Below are positions 1 through 7,663 of a DNA stretch of 64,000 bases, piece after piece. Each line of letters begins with the position of its first letter. Within the stretch, counting starts at the first letter, position 1. A program made the position numbers and the translations under genes. The stretch spans positions 186,001 through 250,000 of the forward strand of contig WGLT01000009.1 in the NCBI GenBank assembly GCA_016125425.1. Direction: 5' to 3'. Below the pieces are notes generated by a model. It did no database searches. It was not told the DNA's origin and saw nothing but the letters and a program-made list of their open reading frames with translations. This stretch comes from Alphaproteobacteria bacterium (lineage in GTDB: Bacteria; Pseudomonadota; Alphaproteobacteria; Caulobacterales; Parvularculaceae).

Positions 1-1
1 C

Positions 2-1249
2 GCCCATGCGACGGGCGAACTCGGCGCGATCGACCGGCTCACCATCGAAGGCGATTTCACGCGCTCCGCGCTCGCTTTTGATCTCTTCGGCTGGAGCAAG
101 GCTCAGGGCGCGCCTGCGACCGGCTCTCTCGATTTGACGTTCGGCAAGGATGGTCTGAAAATTCGCTCGGCGAAATTGGTCGGAGAGAGCGTCGACATCG
201 AGGGATCGGCCGAATTGGATGCGAAAGGCCGTCTTCAATCGGCGGCTTTCCCGCGCTTCTTTCTCGCCGGCGGCGCAGATGTTTCGATGACGGCGACGCG
301 CGGCCCCGAGGACCGGCTTGATATCGGGCTGACAGGCCCGTTTCTCAATCTGGGTCCCTTTGTCGAGGATTTTCTCCAGAGCGGACGGCGCGATAGCGGC
401 AAGCGGGCGGGGATGCTCGGAGACAATCTCTCTGTGCGCGCCCGGCTCGACGCCGTCGCGCTGCGCCAGGGCGTTCGATATCTCGGCGCTTCGCTCGATT
501 TTGATAAAGACGCCGAGCGGCTCAATACGCTTGATTTCTCCGCGCACTCGGCGCTTGGCGGCTCGCCGCTTTCCGTCGCCATGTCGAAGCCGGACCGAAC
601 CGGCGCGCGCAGGATTGAGGCGAATACAGAAGATGTCGGCGCGCTCATTGCAGGCGTGTTCGGCGTCACATCCGTGCGGGGCGGCGGCGGAATAATGACC
701 TTGGACCTTGCGCCCGCGCCCGGAGCCGACGAGGGGACGTTGACCGGCTCTGTCGAAGCGAAGGATTTGCGCGTATTCAAAGCGCCGCTGCTCGCGAAAA
801 TATTCGCAGCCGGATCGCTCACCGGTCTCGGCGATCTTCTCAACGGCGACGGCATTGAGCTGGCGCAGGCGCATGCGAAATTTTCTTTCTCGAAGGGCGT
901 CTTCACGCTTGAGGAGGCGCGCGCGTCGGGGCCGTCCGTCGGCATAACCGGCCGGGGAACGGTCTCCGCCGGACAGGACGGCGAAATCAGGCTCGGCGGC
1001 GCGGTCGCCCCGATGTATCAGGTGAATTCGATTCTCGGCAAAGCGCCGCTGGTCGGCGATCTGCTGGTGGGCCGGCCGGGCGAAGGCCTGGTCGCGCTCG
1101 ACTATCAGGTGACGGGAAAGGCTGATGCGCCCACGGTGACGGTCAATCCGCTGTCGGCGCTGACGCCGGGATTTCTACGCCGGATGTTCGACCTTCCGGG
1201 AGCGGCCGCCGGGGAGGCGGCGCCGGCGGAGGAAACGCCGAAACGCTAG
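2..1249 (+). CDS. AsmA-like / DUF3971-type protein, C-terminal part (5' end outside window)
   Basis: The frame is open from the left edge, so the start lies upstream and only about 415 codons are visible. The visible part is rich in beta-strand-like alternation and glycine. It has the character of the C-terminal half of AsmA/TamB/YhdP-like proteins: repeated statements of the type '[15 protein letters not shown]', a segment near the end resembling the '[12 protein letters not shown]' stretch typical of this C-terminal region, and a short disordered tail rich in Ala and Glu. Such proteins are large inner-membrane-anchored periplasmic proteins linked to lipid transport to the outer membrane. 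The stop codon shares a CTAG with the stop of the convergent tyrS gene. Family assignment is by overall character; the N-terminal anchor cannot be checked here. Confidence 0.7.
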   Translation, partial: AHATGELGAIDRLTIEGDFTRSALAFDLFGWSKAQGAPATGSLDLTFGKDGLKIRSAKLVGESVDIEGSAELDAKGRLQSAAFPRFFLAGGADVSMTATRGPEDRLDIGLTGPFLNLGPFVEDFLQSGRRDSGKRAGMLGDNLSVRARLDAVALRQGVRYLGASLDFDKDAERLNTLDFSAHSALGGSPLSVAMSKPDRTGARRIEANTEDVGALIAGVFGVTSVRGGGGIMTLDLAPAPGADEGTLTGSVEAKDLRVFKAPLLAKIFAAGSLTGLGDLLNGDGIELAQAHAKFSFSKGVFTLEEARASGPSVGITGRGTVSAGQDGEIRLGGAVAPMYQVNSILGKAPLVGDLLVGRPGEGLVALDYQVTGKADAPTVTVNPLSALTPGFLRRMFDLPGAAAGEAAPAEETPKR

Positions 1250-2508
1250 CCGATCTTGACCAGCGCGTGCTTTTTCTTGCCGACCGAAATCTTGATGGCG
1301 CCTTCGACGAGATCGGCCGGCGAGAGCGGACGTTCATCCGTAAGCGGAACATCGTTGACCCGCAGCGCGCCCGCCTTTATGTGGCGCCGCCCTTCGCCTT
1401 TTGACGCGATCAGTCCGGTCTCGAGGAACGGATCGAGCAATGGCAGCCCGGCGTCGAGCGCGGCGCGCGAGACGACGGCGGTCGGCAGGCCTTCCGCCGC
1501 AGCGCCCTCTTCGAAAGTCCGGCGTGCGGTTTCCGCGGCTTCGTCTGCGGCGGCGCGTCCGTGCAGAAGCGCCGTCGCCTCGCTCGCCAGAATCTTTTTC
1601 GCCTCGTTGATCTCCGAGCCGCCCAGCTCCGCGAGCCGGCGCACTTCATCCATGGGCAAGGCGGTGAAGCGGGCGAGCATCATGCCCACATCGGCGTCTT
1701 CGGCGTTTCGCCAATATTGCCAGTAATCATAGGGTTTGAGCATGTCGGCGTTGAGCCAGACCGCGCCGGATTCCGTCTTGCCCATCTTCTTTCCGGAGGC
1801 TGTCTGCAGGAGCGGCGTCGTCACGCCGAACACTTCGACGCCGTCCTTGCGGCGGCAGAGTTCGACGCCGTTGACGATATTGCCCCACTGGTCCGAACCG
1901 CCGAGCTGCAGGACGCAGCCGTGACGCCGGTAGAGCTCGTGGAAATCATAGGCCTGCATCAGCATGTAGTTGAATTCGAGAAAGGTCATCGGGCTCTCGC
2001 GGTCGAGCCGGAGCTTGACGCTTTCGAATGTCAGCATACGGTTTATTGTGAAATGGACGCCATAATCCCGCAAGAAATCGACATAGCCGAGATTGGACAG
2101 CCATTCGTCGTTATTCGCCATGATGGCGTCGGACGGGCCGTTTCCGAATTTCAGAAACTTCTCGAACACGCCGCGGATCGACGCGATATTGGCTGCGATC
2201 TCCTCGTCGGAAAGCAGGGCGCGGCTCTGGTCCTTGCCGGTCGGATCGCCGACCTTGGTCGTGCCTCCGCCCATCAGCACGATCGGCCGGTGCCCTGTCT
2301 GCTGCAGCCAGTAGAGAAGCATGATCTGCACGAGGCTTCCCGCGTGCAGGGATTTCGCCGTCGCGTCGAAGCCGATATAGCCGGTCAGCGTCTCCTTGGC
2401 GGCGCGCTCGTCGAGGCCCTCAAGATTCGTTCCCTGATGGATAAATCCGCGATCCTGAAGGACGCGCAGAAAGTCCGATTTGAACGGCGTTTTAACGGTG
2501 GAGGCCAT
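1246..2508 (-). CDS. tyrS: Tyrosyl-tRNA synthetase
   Basis: Cytoplasmic class I aminoacyl-tRNA synthetase that charges tRNA-Tyr. The 420-residue length is normal. The N-terminal Rossmann domain carries YIGFDATA followed by the HIGH-type motif HAGS (residues 55-58); the KMSKS-type loop is KKMGKT (residues 240-245), a common TyrS variant. The C-terminal 60 residues form an S4 RNA-binding domain ([18 protein letters not shown]). The open frame continues far upstream on this strand, but the ATG at 2508 ([10 protein letters not shown]) gives the normal family start and the upstream codons lie opposite anmK. It is divergent from anmK with 90 bp between them, which must hold both promoters. Confidence 0.96.
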   Translation of the reverse strand: MASTVKTPFKSDFLRVLQDRGFIHQGTNLEGLDERAAKETLTGYIGFDATAKSLHAGSLVQIMLLYWLQQTGHRPIVLMGGGTTKVGDPTGKDQSRALLSDEEIAANIASIRGVFEKFLKFGNGPSDAIMANNDEWLSNLGYVDFLRDYGVHFTINRMLTFESVKLRLDRESPMTFLEFNYMLMQAYDFHELYRRHGCVLQLGGSDQWGNIVNGVELCRRKDGVEVFGVTTPLLQTASGKKMGKTESGAVWLNADMLKPYDYWQYWRNAEDADVGMMLARFTALPMDEVRRLAELGGSEINEAKKILASEATALLHGRAAADEAAETARRTFEEGAAAEGLPTAVVSRAALDAGLPLLDPFLETGLIASKGEGRRHIKAGALRVNDVPLTDERPLSPADLVEGAIKISVGKKKHALVKIG

Positions 2509-2598
2509 AGGAAAAACAGGTTTATGAGCGAAAGGACAGGCGGGGCGAAGGCCCGTAGCATTTCCGGCGGCTTTTTCCAACCGAGGCGGTGAGATTCG

Positions 2599-3723
2599 AT
2601 GAGCGTTCTGACGGCGATCGGCATGATGAGCGGCACGTCTCTCGACGGGGTCGATGCGGCGGTTCTGCGAACGGACGGCCAAGATGTGATCGAACGCGGC
2701 GAGACGCTGTTCGCGCCCTATGATCGCGACCTCAAGGCGCAAATCCGTCGGGCGATCAAAGCCGCGCTTGAGGGGCGCGACGGCGCGGCCGAAATCGGAA
2801 AGGCCGCGGTCGAGGTTACTTGCGCGCACGCCGACGCCGTGGAGCGCCTGCTCGAAAAGGCGGGCCTCAGACGGGCCGCTGTCGACGTCATAGGCTTTCA
2901 CGGGCAGACGATTCTTCACCGTCCGGCGCGCACGCCGGAAAGCGTCGGGCGCACCTGGCAAATCGGCGACGGCGCCAAGCTCGCCGAGGAGACGCGGATC
3001 GATGTCGTGTCCGATTTCCGCGCGGCCGATGTCGCGGCGGGCGGGGAAGGCGCGCCGCTCGCGCCCGTCTATCACGCGGCGCTGGCGCGCGCGCGCGGGC
3101 GGCCGGGCGCGACTTGCGTTCTCAATCTCGGCGGCGTCGCCAACATCACTTTCGTTCCGGAGAGCGGCGCGGAGAATGAGATCATCGCCTTCGACTGCGG
3201 GCCCGGAAACGGCCTCATCGACGAATGGATGGAGCTGAAGACCGGCCATCCGATGGACAAGGACGGCGCGCTCGCGCGGCAAGGGAAGGTGCATACGGAA
3301 ATCCTCCGGATGATGCTCCTCAATCCCTATATGCGCCGCAAGCCGCCGAAATCGCTCGACCGCTATGATTTCAAGCTCGATCCCGTGCTCGGCCTTTCGG
3401 CGGCCGACGGCGCGGCGACGCTGACTGTTTTCACCGCCGCCTGCGCGCGCGCCTCGCGCGAATTTCTGCCTTCCGCGCCCGCCGAGTGGATCGCCTGCGG
3501 CGGCGGGCGGCGCAATCCGGCGCTGATGAACGCGCTCGAGGAGGCGCTCGCCGAGCCCGTGATCACGGCGGAGGAGGCGGGCTGGCGCGGCGACGATCTT
3601 GAGGCCGAATGTTTCGCCTATCTCGCCGTTCGGAGCCTGCGCAAGCTTCCGCTGAGCTATCCGAAAACGACGCGCGTTCCCCGGCCGATGCAGGGCGGGG
3701 TGCTGCACCGCGCGCCGCGCTGA
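2599..3723 (+). CDS. anmK: Anhydro-N-acetylmuramic acid kinase
   Basis: Phosphorylates 1,6-anhydro-MurNAc released by lytic transglycosylases to MurNAc 6-phosphate, part of peptidoglycan recycling in the cytoplasm. 374 residues, the family length. The N-terminus [15 protein letters not shown] is the phosphate-binding signature of AnmK. Further ASKHA-fold signatures are [13 protein letters not shown], the segment [24 protein letters not shown], and a C-terminal adenosine motif [11 protein letters not shown]. The ATG at 2599 follows a purine-rich stretch (GAGGCGGTGAGA). It is divergent from tyrS, a neighbourhood common in alphaproteobacteria. Confidence 0.96.
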   Translation: MSVLTAIGMMSGTSLDGVDAAVLRTDGQDVIERGETLFAPYDRDLKAQIRRAIKAALEGRDGAAEIGKAAVEVTCAHADAVERLLEKAGLRRAAVDVIGFHGQTILHRPARTPESVGRTWQIGDGAKLAEETRIDVVSDFRAADVAAGGEGAPLAPVYHAALARARGRPGATCVLNLGGVANITFVPESGAENEIIAFDCGPGNGLIDEWMELKTGHPMDKDGALARQGKVHTEILRMMLLNPYMRRKPPKSLDRYDFKLDPVLGLSAADGAATLTVFTAACARASREFLPSAPAEWIACGGGRRNPALMNALEEALAEPVITAEEAGWRGDDLEAECFAYLAVRSLRKLPLSYPKTTRVPRPMQGGVLHRAPR

Positions 3724-4203
3724 GCTTTCGCGCGGCAGGCGAGGGCGCGTTTGCGCGAATTGCGCAATTCGAAAAAGCCCGAATCTGATCGACCCGCGGA
3801 TTTCGCGCGGTTCCCGGCGATATTGCGCAATCCGCTCCCGGACGAATTGCGCAATCGCGCGCCCGTCGGTTGAACGCAAGCGAAGACCGGCGGCGCGCGC
3901 GCCGTTCCCAAATCCGCCAATCGCCGATGCTCCGATCATGCCCAAACCTCCGGGGCGTTGGAGATGGCGGGCCGCCGGCGATTTTCAAGACGCGCTGCGA
4001 AAATACATCCGTAGACAGAAGAATACGCCGAAAAGGCGACCGATTGCGTAATTTGCGGGCCTGGATAGCGCAATTCGCGCGAGCAGGCCTCCTTGGGCAT
4101 GGTTAACCAGACTCCAGCGGGACGGCGAAAGTTGAAGGCTTTCGTTTCATGGGGCCGAAATCGGTCTTCTTTAACGCTGCGGGCGCCGTCTCGCCGGACT
4201 CCT
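3724..4203. promoter_or_regulatory. Gene-poor spacer with five ATTGCGCAAT-type palindromes
   Basis: 480 bp between anmK and the next supported start. Three perfect ATTGCGCAAT decamers lie at 3759-3768 (inside the 16-bp perfect palindrome CGAATTGCGCAATTCG, 3756-3771), 3822-3831 and 3846-3855. Two one-mismatch copies are ATTGCGTAAT (4043-4052) and ATAGCGCAAT (4065-4074). No such cluster was noticed elsewhere in the window. The layout looks like a multi-site binding region for a dimeric DNA-binding protein upstream of the gene at 4204, but no factor is identified. Open frames here are short and uncharacteristic, so no gene is called. Confidence 0.5.
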
Positions 4204-4800
4204 ATGAAAAAAGCCTCCGTCGCGTTCCGCCTCTTCCTCATTCTCGCGCTTTCGGGCGTTCTCGTCTTTTATCCGCGCGCGCGCGCCCCGCATGACGACG
4301 GCGCCGGGCCGGCGATCCTCGTCCGGATGACGGATGCGACGGGCAGGGCCTATGCGCTCGCCACCAATCCGCGCGCGACGCGGCTCGAACGGTTCTCTTG
4401 CGCGGACGGACTCTTGAAAGTGAACGGGCTCGTCGCGCCGGTCGCCGCCTTTCCGCTCAGGATGACGGTCGATGTCGCCGATTACGCCGCCGGCGTTCGC
4501 TCGATCACGATCGCGCCGCCGGCCAATGCGCGCGTCGGGAAAGTTTCGGACAATCTCGAGCGCGAGACGGGCGCGCTCCGCTTCCGCCCGGCGGACAATG
4601 AGGTCCGCCCGCGCGTCATGGCGAGCTTCGAGATCGCGCCGGCCGACGCCAATGACCGCTATTGGAGCGCGGCCGAATGGAGCGTCGTCGCGACGGACGC
4701 TTTCGGGCGCGAGCGCAAGCTCGCAGGCGCGCCCTTCTTCAATCCCGCCGCGCTCTGCGAGACGGTCGCCGCCATGGCGGCCCCGGCCAGGCGCGGCTAG
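4204..4800 (+). CDS. Hypothetical secreted or membrane-anchored protein
   Basis: 198 residues from the ATG at 4204 (MKKASVAFRL...). That start is preferred because it gives a classical N-terminus: two lysines, then a hydrophobic stretch (FLILALSGVLVF, about residues 10-21), then charged sequence. An in-frame start at 4093 would put 37 basic, low-complexity residues before the signal. The rest is soluble-looking with two cysteines (in SCADG and ALCET) that could pair in the periplasm. I do not recognise the family. It lies between the palindrome cluster and the RidA gene, in the same direction as the latter (82 bp gap). Confidence 0.6.
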   Translation: MKKASVAFRLFLILALSGVLVFYPRARAPHDDGAGPAILVRMTDATGRAYALATNPRATRLERFSCADGLLKVNGLVAPVAAFPLRMTVDVADYAAGVRSITIAPPANARVGKVSDNLERETGALRFRPADNEVRPRVMASFEIAPADANDRYWSAAEWSVVATDAFGRERKLAGAPFFNPAALCETVAAMAAPARRG

Positions 4801-4882
4801 CCGCGCCCCGCTCGGCGCGCGGCTTGCCGCGGCGCGCGCGACCGGCGACAACCCTTCGCGAAAAAGAAAGGGAGACGCCGCC

Positions 4883-5272
4883 ATGCCGGAATTCCATACG
4901 AGCCCCGAAGCCAAGGCCGCCGGCCTGCCGTTCAGTCTCGCCGCGCGCGTCGGCGACGTGCTCTATCTCTCCGGCGCCATGGGCCACCTGCCGGGCGAAA
5001 TGGAGCTCGTCAAAGGCGGGCTCGAGGCCGAAACGCGGCAGATGTTTTCGAATATCGAGGCGGTGCTGAAGGCGCACGGCCTCGGCTTCGGCGATATTTT
5101 CAAATGCACGGTGATGCTCGCCGACATGCGCGACTGGCCGGCCTTCAACAAAATCTATCTTGAATATTTCGACCGCGAGCGGCTGCCCGCGCGCTCGGCC
5201 TTCGGCGCCGCCGGGCTCGCGATGAACGGCGCGGTCGAGATGGAGTGCATGGCCTATATCGGCGGGAAGTAG
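4883..5272 (+). CDS. RidA family (YjgF/YER057c/UK114) protein
   Basis: 129 residues, the usual length. RidA proteins hydrolyse reactive enamine/imine intermediates released by PLP enzymes, although many paralogues have other or unknown substrates. The family core is clear: VGDVLYLSGAMG, FSNIEAVLKAHGL, FKCTVMLADM, and the C-terminal active-site stretch PARSAFGAAGL...EMECMAYI, which retains the arginine that binds the substrate carboxylate and the conserved glutamate. The ATG at 4883 follows GAAAGGGAGA, a good ribosome binding site. The gene is followed directly by the first 127-bp palindromic repeat. Confidence 0.9.
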   Translation: MPEFHTSPEAKAAGLPFSLAARVGDVLYLSGAMGHLPGEMELVKGGLEAETRQMFSNIEAVLKAHGLGFGDIFKCTVMLADMRDWPAFNKIYLEYFDRERLPARSAFGAAGLAMNGAVEMECMAYIGGK

Positions 5273-5279
5273 CTTCTGC

Positions 5280-5406
5280 GCCGTCATCCCGTGCGCGGCG
5301 CAGCGCGAAGCCGCGCGCCGCAGACACGGGATCGCCCAGCCGCATGCCGAGAGCGGTCCCGCATCTGCGCCGCGCCGCTTCGCGGCGCAGCGCGTGCGGG
5401 ATGACG
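5280..5406. repeat. 127-bp palindromic repeat, copy 1
   Basis: Identical base for base to 6332-6458 and in the same orientation. The ends are inverted (CGTCATCCCG at the left, CGGGATGACG at the right). The left and right halves each form their own GC-rich hairpin: ATCCCGTG...CACGGGAT at the left and TCCCGCA...TGCGGGA at the right. The form is that of a dispersed intergenic palindromic element (REP/MITE-like). It encodes no protein. It sits between the RidA gene and the 3' end of the mtfA-like gene and may act as a transcript stabiliser or terminator between the convergent genes. Confidence 0.85.
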
Positions 5407-5465
5407 GCCGCGGCTTGATGGGACTTTTCTTCTCCGTTTGCGGGGGAGGAAAGGCGCCGGCGTTT

Positions 5466-6290
5466 CTACCGCCACCCGGACGGATCGAGATTGAAATAGG
5501 CGCGCAGTTCTTCAAAGAGCGCGGGCAGCGCGGCGCGCATCCTTTCCGGCTGCTCGAAGAAATGTTCGGTCGCGACGGCGAAGAACTCCGCCGGCGAGGT
5601 CGCGCCATAGGGGTTCAGAACCGTTCCGCGCCCCGCTGCGAGATCGGCGCGCAAATGATCATAGGCGGCTCTCATGACATGCGCCCATTTGACGGCGGAT
5701 TGCGCGCGCGGAAGAAGCGGCGCGCCGTCGGCGACGCCGGTTTCGTGATCGAGCTGATGGGCGAATTCGTGATAGACGACATTGCGCCCGTCATTGGGGT
5801 CGGCCGCGCCCGCCGCCGCATCGCGCCATGAAAGAATCACGGGGCCATAGCGCCAGCTTTCGCCGAGCCGGCCCTGATTGCGCTCTGTGACGACATAGCC
5901 TTCGCGTTCGGCGATCCGGCTTTCATAGCCTTCCGGGTAAAGATGAACCGTCTTGAGCGAATGGTACCAGCGCTCTGGCCGCCCGAGGAGAAGGAGCGAG
6001 GCCTCAGCCGCGACGAGCCGCTTCATCGCGTCCGTGACGACAAGCCCGCCCGCGCCATAGATTTTAATTTCGGCGAGGAATTGATGGATCAGCCCGTCGA
6101 GCCGGTCGCGCATGTCTTCCGGCAGGCGGGCGTAGACCGGCATGGCGCGCGAAAGCGCCGCGCGATCCTCGGGCGAAAGGCGCATCGCGCGCAGCCGCGC
6201 GCGCGTTCGCCGCTTCATTTCCTCACGGAGGAACCACGCCGCCGCCGCAAGGGCGAACAACGCGATCAGAATGACGGCTCCGGAGGGCAT
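5466..6290 (-). CDS. mtfA: MtfA-like zinc peptidase
   Basis: 274 residues. The family is named for E. coli MtfA, a metallopeptidase that also titrates the glucose regulator Mlc. The key motif is HEFAHQLD: HExxH with zinc ligands His174 and His178 and catalytic Glu175. A downstream glutamate in SPAEFFAVATEHF (Glu235) is the expected third ligand. The N-terminus has one hydrophobic segment (about residues 5-20) followed by basic residues, so this version is probably membrane-anchored, as in many alphaproteobacteria. The gene lies between two identical 127-bp repeats, outside which the sequence differs. Whether it acts on an Mlc-like partner here is unknown; the symbol marks the family only. Confidence 0.88.
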   Translation of the reverse strand: MPSGAVILIALFALAAAAWFLREEMKRRTRARLRAMRLSPEDRAALSRAMPVYARLPEDMRDRLDGLIHQFLAEIKIYGAGGLVVTDAMKRLVAAEASLLLLGRPERWYHSLKTVHLYPEGYESRIAEREGYVVTERNQGRLGESWRYGPVILSWRDAAAGAADPNDGRNVVYHEFAHQLDHETGVADGAPLLPRAQSAVKWAHVMRAAYDHLRADLAAGRGTVLNPYGATSPAEFFAVATEHFFEQPERMRAALPALFEELRAYFNLDPSGWR

Positions 6291-6331
6291 GGGGGATAGA
6301 TAGGGCGCGGCGGGGCGGAGAGAAAGGCGCC

Positions 6332-6458
6332 GCCGTCATCCCGTGCGCGGCGCAGCGCGAAGCCGCGCGCCGCAGACACGGGATCGCCCAGCCGCATGCC
6401 GAGAGCGGTCCCGCATCTGCGCCGCGCCGCTTCGCGGCGCAGCGCGTGCGGGATGACG
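6332..6458. repeat. 127-bp palindromic repeat, copy 2
   Basis: Exact direct copy of 5280-5406, 1052 bp downstream, located just upstream of the mtfA-like start. It has the same double-hairpin structure with CGTCATCCCG / CGGGATGACG ends. Perfect identity over 127 bp of non-coding DNA points to recent duplication or gene conversion. Recombination between the copies would delete the mtfA-like gene. Confidence 0.85.
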
Positions 6459-6471
6459 AATGTTGCAGTTT

Positions 6472-6584
6472 TCGCAGGGCGGATGGAGCGCGGGCGAAGC
6501 CAGGGCGATATCCGCGTGGGGCCGCATCGAAGGCGCGCCGGGAGAAGCGCGGATATCGGCCTTCGGCCTCCATCCGCCCTGCGA
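6472..6584. repeat. Long inverted repeat with 17-bp perfect arms
   Basis: The arms TCGCAGGGCGGATGGAG (6472-6488) and its exact complement (6568-6584) enclose about 80 bp. A second, inner pair (GATATCCGCG / CGCGGATATC) lies between them. It is a different palindromic family from the adjacent 127-bp repeat and no coding function is visible. Confidence 0.7.
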
Positions 6585-6647
6585 GTCCCGTTTAATCCGG
6601 GCTAGGCTTGCTTAAAAGGAGAGAGGGGAGAAGGGCGCGCCGTATCC

Positions 6648-6745
6648 GTCATTCCGGGGCGCCGCCGAAGGCGGCGAACCCGGAATCCAGAAAACGGAGT
6701 GAGCATGGATTCCGGGTTCGATGCTGCGCATCGCCCCGGAATGAC
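6648..6745. repeat. Palindromic intergenic element with GTCATTCCGGGGC ends
   Basis: 98 bp bounded by GTCATTCCGGGGC and GCCCCGGAATGAC, with an inner inverted pair AACCCGGAATCC / GGATTCCGGGTT and a small hairpin GCCGCCGAAGGCGGC. This is the form of a dispersed palindromic repeat. It is a third family in the same 600-bp gap. Confidence 0.75.
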
Positions 6746-6780
6746 AATAGTTGTTTATCCCGCCGACCTCTCGCTCGGTC

Positions 6781-6841
6781 GTCCCTGCGAAGGCGGGGAT
6801 GCAGAACTTAAGTCGGCGCTGGATCTCCGCCTGCGCGGGGG
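6781..6841. repeat. Probable degenerate palindromic repeat
   Basis: CCCTGCGAAGGCGGGGAT at the left and ATCTCCGCCTGCGCGGGGG at the right resemble the two ends of a common type of intergenic palindromic repeat, but the arms are imperfect. Only one copy is in the window, so this is assigned by shape alone. The remainder of the gap up to 6931 shows nothing else I can name. Confidence 0.4.
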
Positions 6842-6931
6842 TGCTCGGAGATCGAGACTGACTCGCAGGGCGCGCCTTGGCTCACCAATACAGCATATGT
6901 GGCGTATTCAGAAACTGCGGGCGGACGTCCG

Positions 6932-7597
6932 TCATACGCCGAAGGCATGGTTCACGCTTGCTTGAGCTGAGGCGAGAGCAGAGAACACTTCGCCTCCATT
7001 CGGAATGGTTTCGTTTAACACACAATTGGCGGGCCAATCGGCGTTCATCGCCGTCATGACTTCTTTAAAAGTATCATAGGTGGGAACAAAGCAGTCATCA
7101 TAACTTAATTGATTAAATTGGCTTACGGAGTCCTTGTTTATGCGGTCGAGATGAATCTTGTCGCGGATTGAGGTGATCGCTGTAATGCGCTGCTTTGAGA
7201 TGTTCGCTTTATGCGCAAGTGCATTTTGCCACTCCGATGTATGCAGTTTGCGGAGAAGAGGTTTTCTGGCAATGCAAGAGCCAATCCCTTCAAGTATGGA
7301 GTTTGACAGAATACAAAAATAATGGATTTTGAATCTGAGCACAGTTTCCAAAAGTGTGCCTCTTTGATTGTTAGTTTCGGTTCTGATGATTTTGTGCTGA
7401 AGTATCAGCGCCGCTTCAAACTCGGCCATTTGCAGTCGATGGGCGATATTTTTCTTGAGTGCGTGCGTAAATGTTATGCCCTCGATCCCGCCAAGATACT
7501 CTTCCCATGTTTGGACGCAGGTCCTCGTCACGAACGATTGCCGATATGCGGCATCGACGTGATTGGGTTCGACGATCTGTAGGCGGAAAGGCGGCAT
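6932..7597 (-). CDS. AT-rich orphan protein of unknown function (HEPN-like features)
   Basis: 221 residues. Base and codon use differ sharply from the neighbours: the DNA is AT-rich, with runs such as TTAATTGATTAAATT, in an otherwise GC-rich region, and the protein is rich in Ile, Asn, Thr and Lys. This suggests acquisition by transfer. No family is recognised with certainty. It looks all-helical, and IRDKIHLDRI (about residues 144-153) recalls the R-x-K-x-H type active-site stretch of HEPN-fold RNases, which are common in toxin-antitoxin and defence genes. That reading is weak. It follows parE on the same strand (56 bp after its stop) and is bounded downstream by the palindromic repeat array. 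The ATG at 7597 has no strong ribosome binding site. Confidence 0.6.
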   Translation of the reverse strand: MPPFRLQIVEPNHVDAAYRQSFVTRTCVQTWEEYLGGIEGITFTHALKKNIAHRLQMAEFEAALILQHKIIRTETNNQRGTLLETVLRFKIHYFCILSNSILEGIGSCIARKPLLRKLHTSEWQNALAHKANISKQRITAITSIRDKIHLDRINKDSVSQFNQLSYDDCFVPTYDTFKEVMTAMNADWPANCVLNETIPNGGEVFSALASAQASVNHAFGV

Positions 7598-7639
7598 CCG
7601 CCGCTAATACGATAGGGATAGTTTCGAAAGCTTTTCAAA

Positions 7640-7663
7640 ATATCCTAAATATCCTAAATATCC
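7640..7663. repeat. Short tandem repeat (ATATCCTAA unit)
   Basis: The 9-bp unit ATATCCTAA occurs about two and a half times in tandem, covering the parE stop codon (7654-7656) and its first downstream bases. Possibly replication slippage at the junction with the AT-rich orphan gene. Confidence 0.6.

Noticed and set aside
1561-2592. Long open frame on the plus strand opposite tyrS
   Set aside because: tyrS is certain on the other strand; the plus-strand translation has no family sequence and is a by-product of GC-rich codon use.
2509-3945. Upstream extension of the tyrS frame
   Set aside because: Lies opposite anmK and has no family similarity; the [10 protein letters not shown] start gives the normal TyrS length.
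5280-6458. CRISPR-like reading of the 127-bp repeats
   Set aside because: Only two copies, each far longer than a CRISPR repeat, separated by a gene, and no cas genes.
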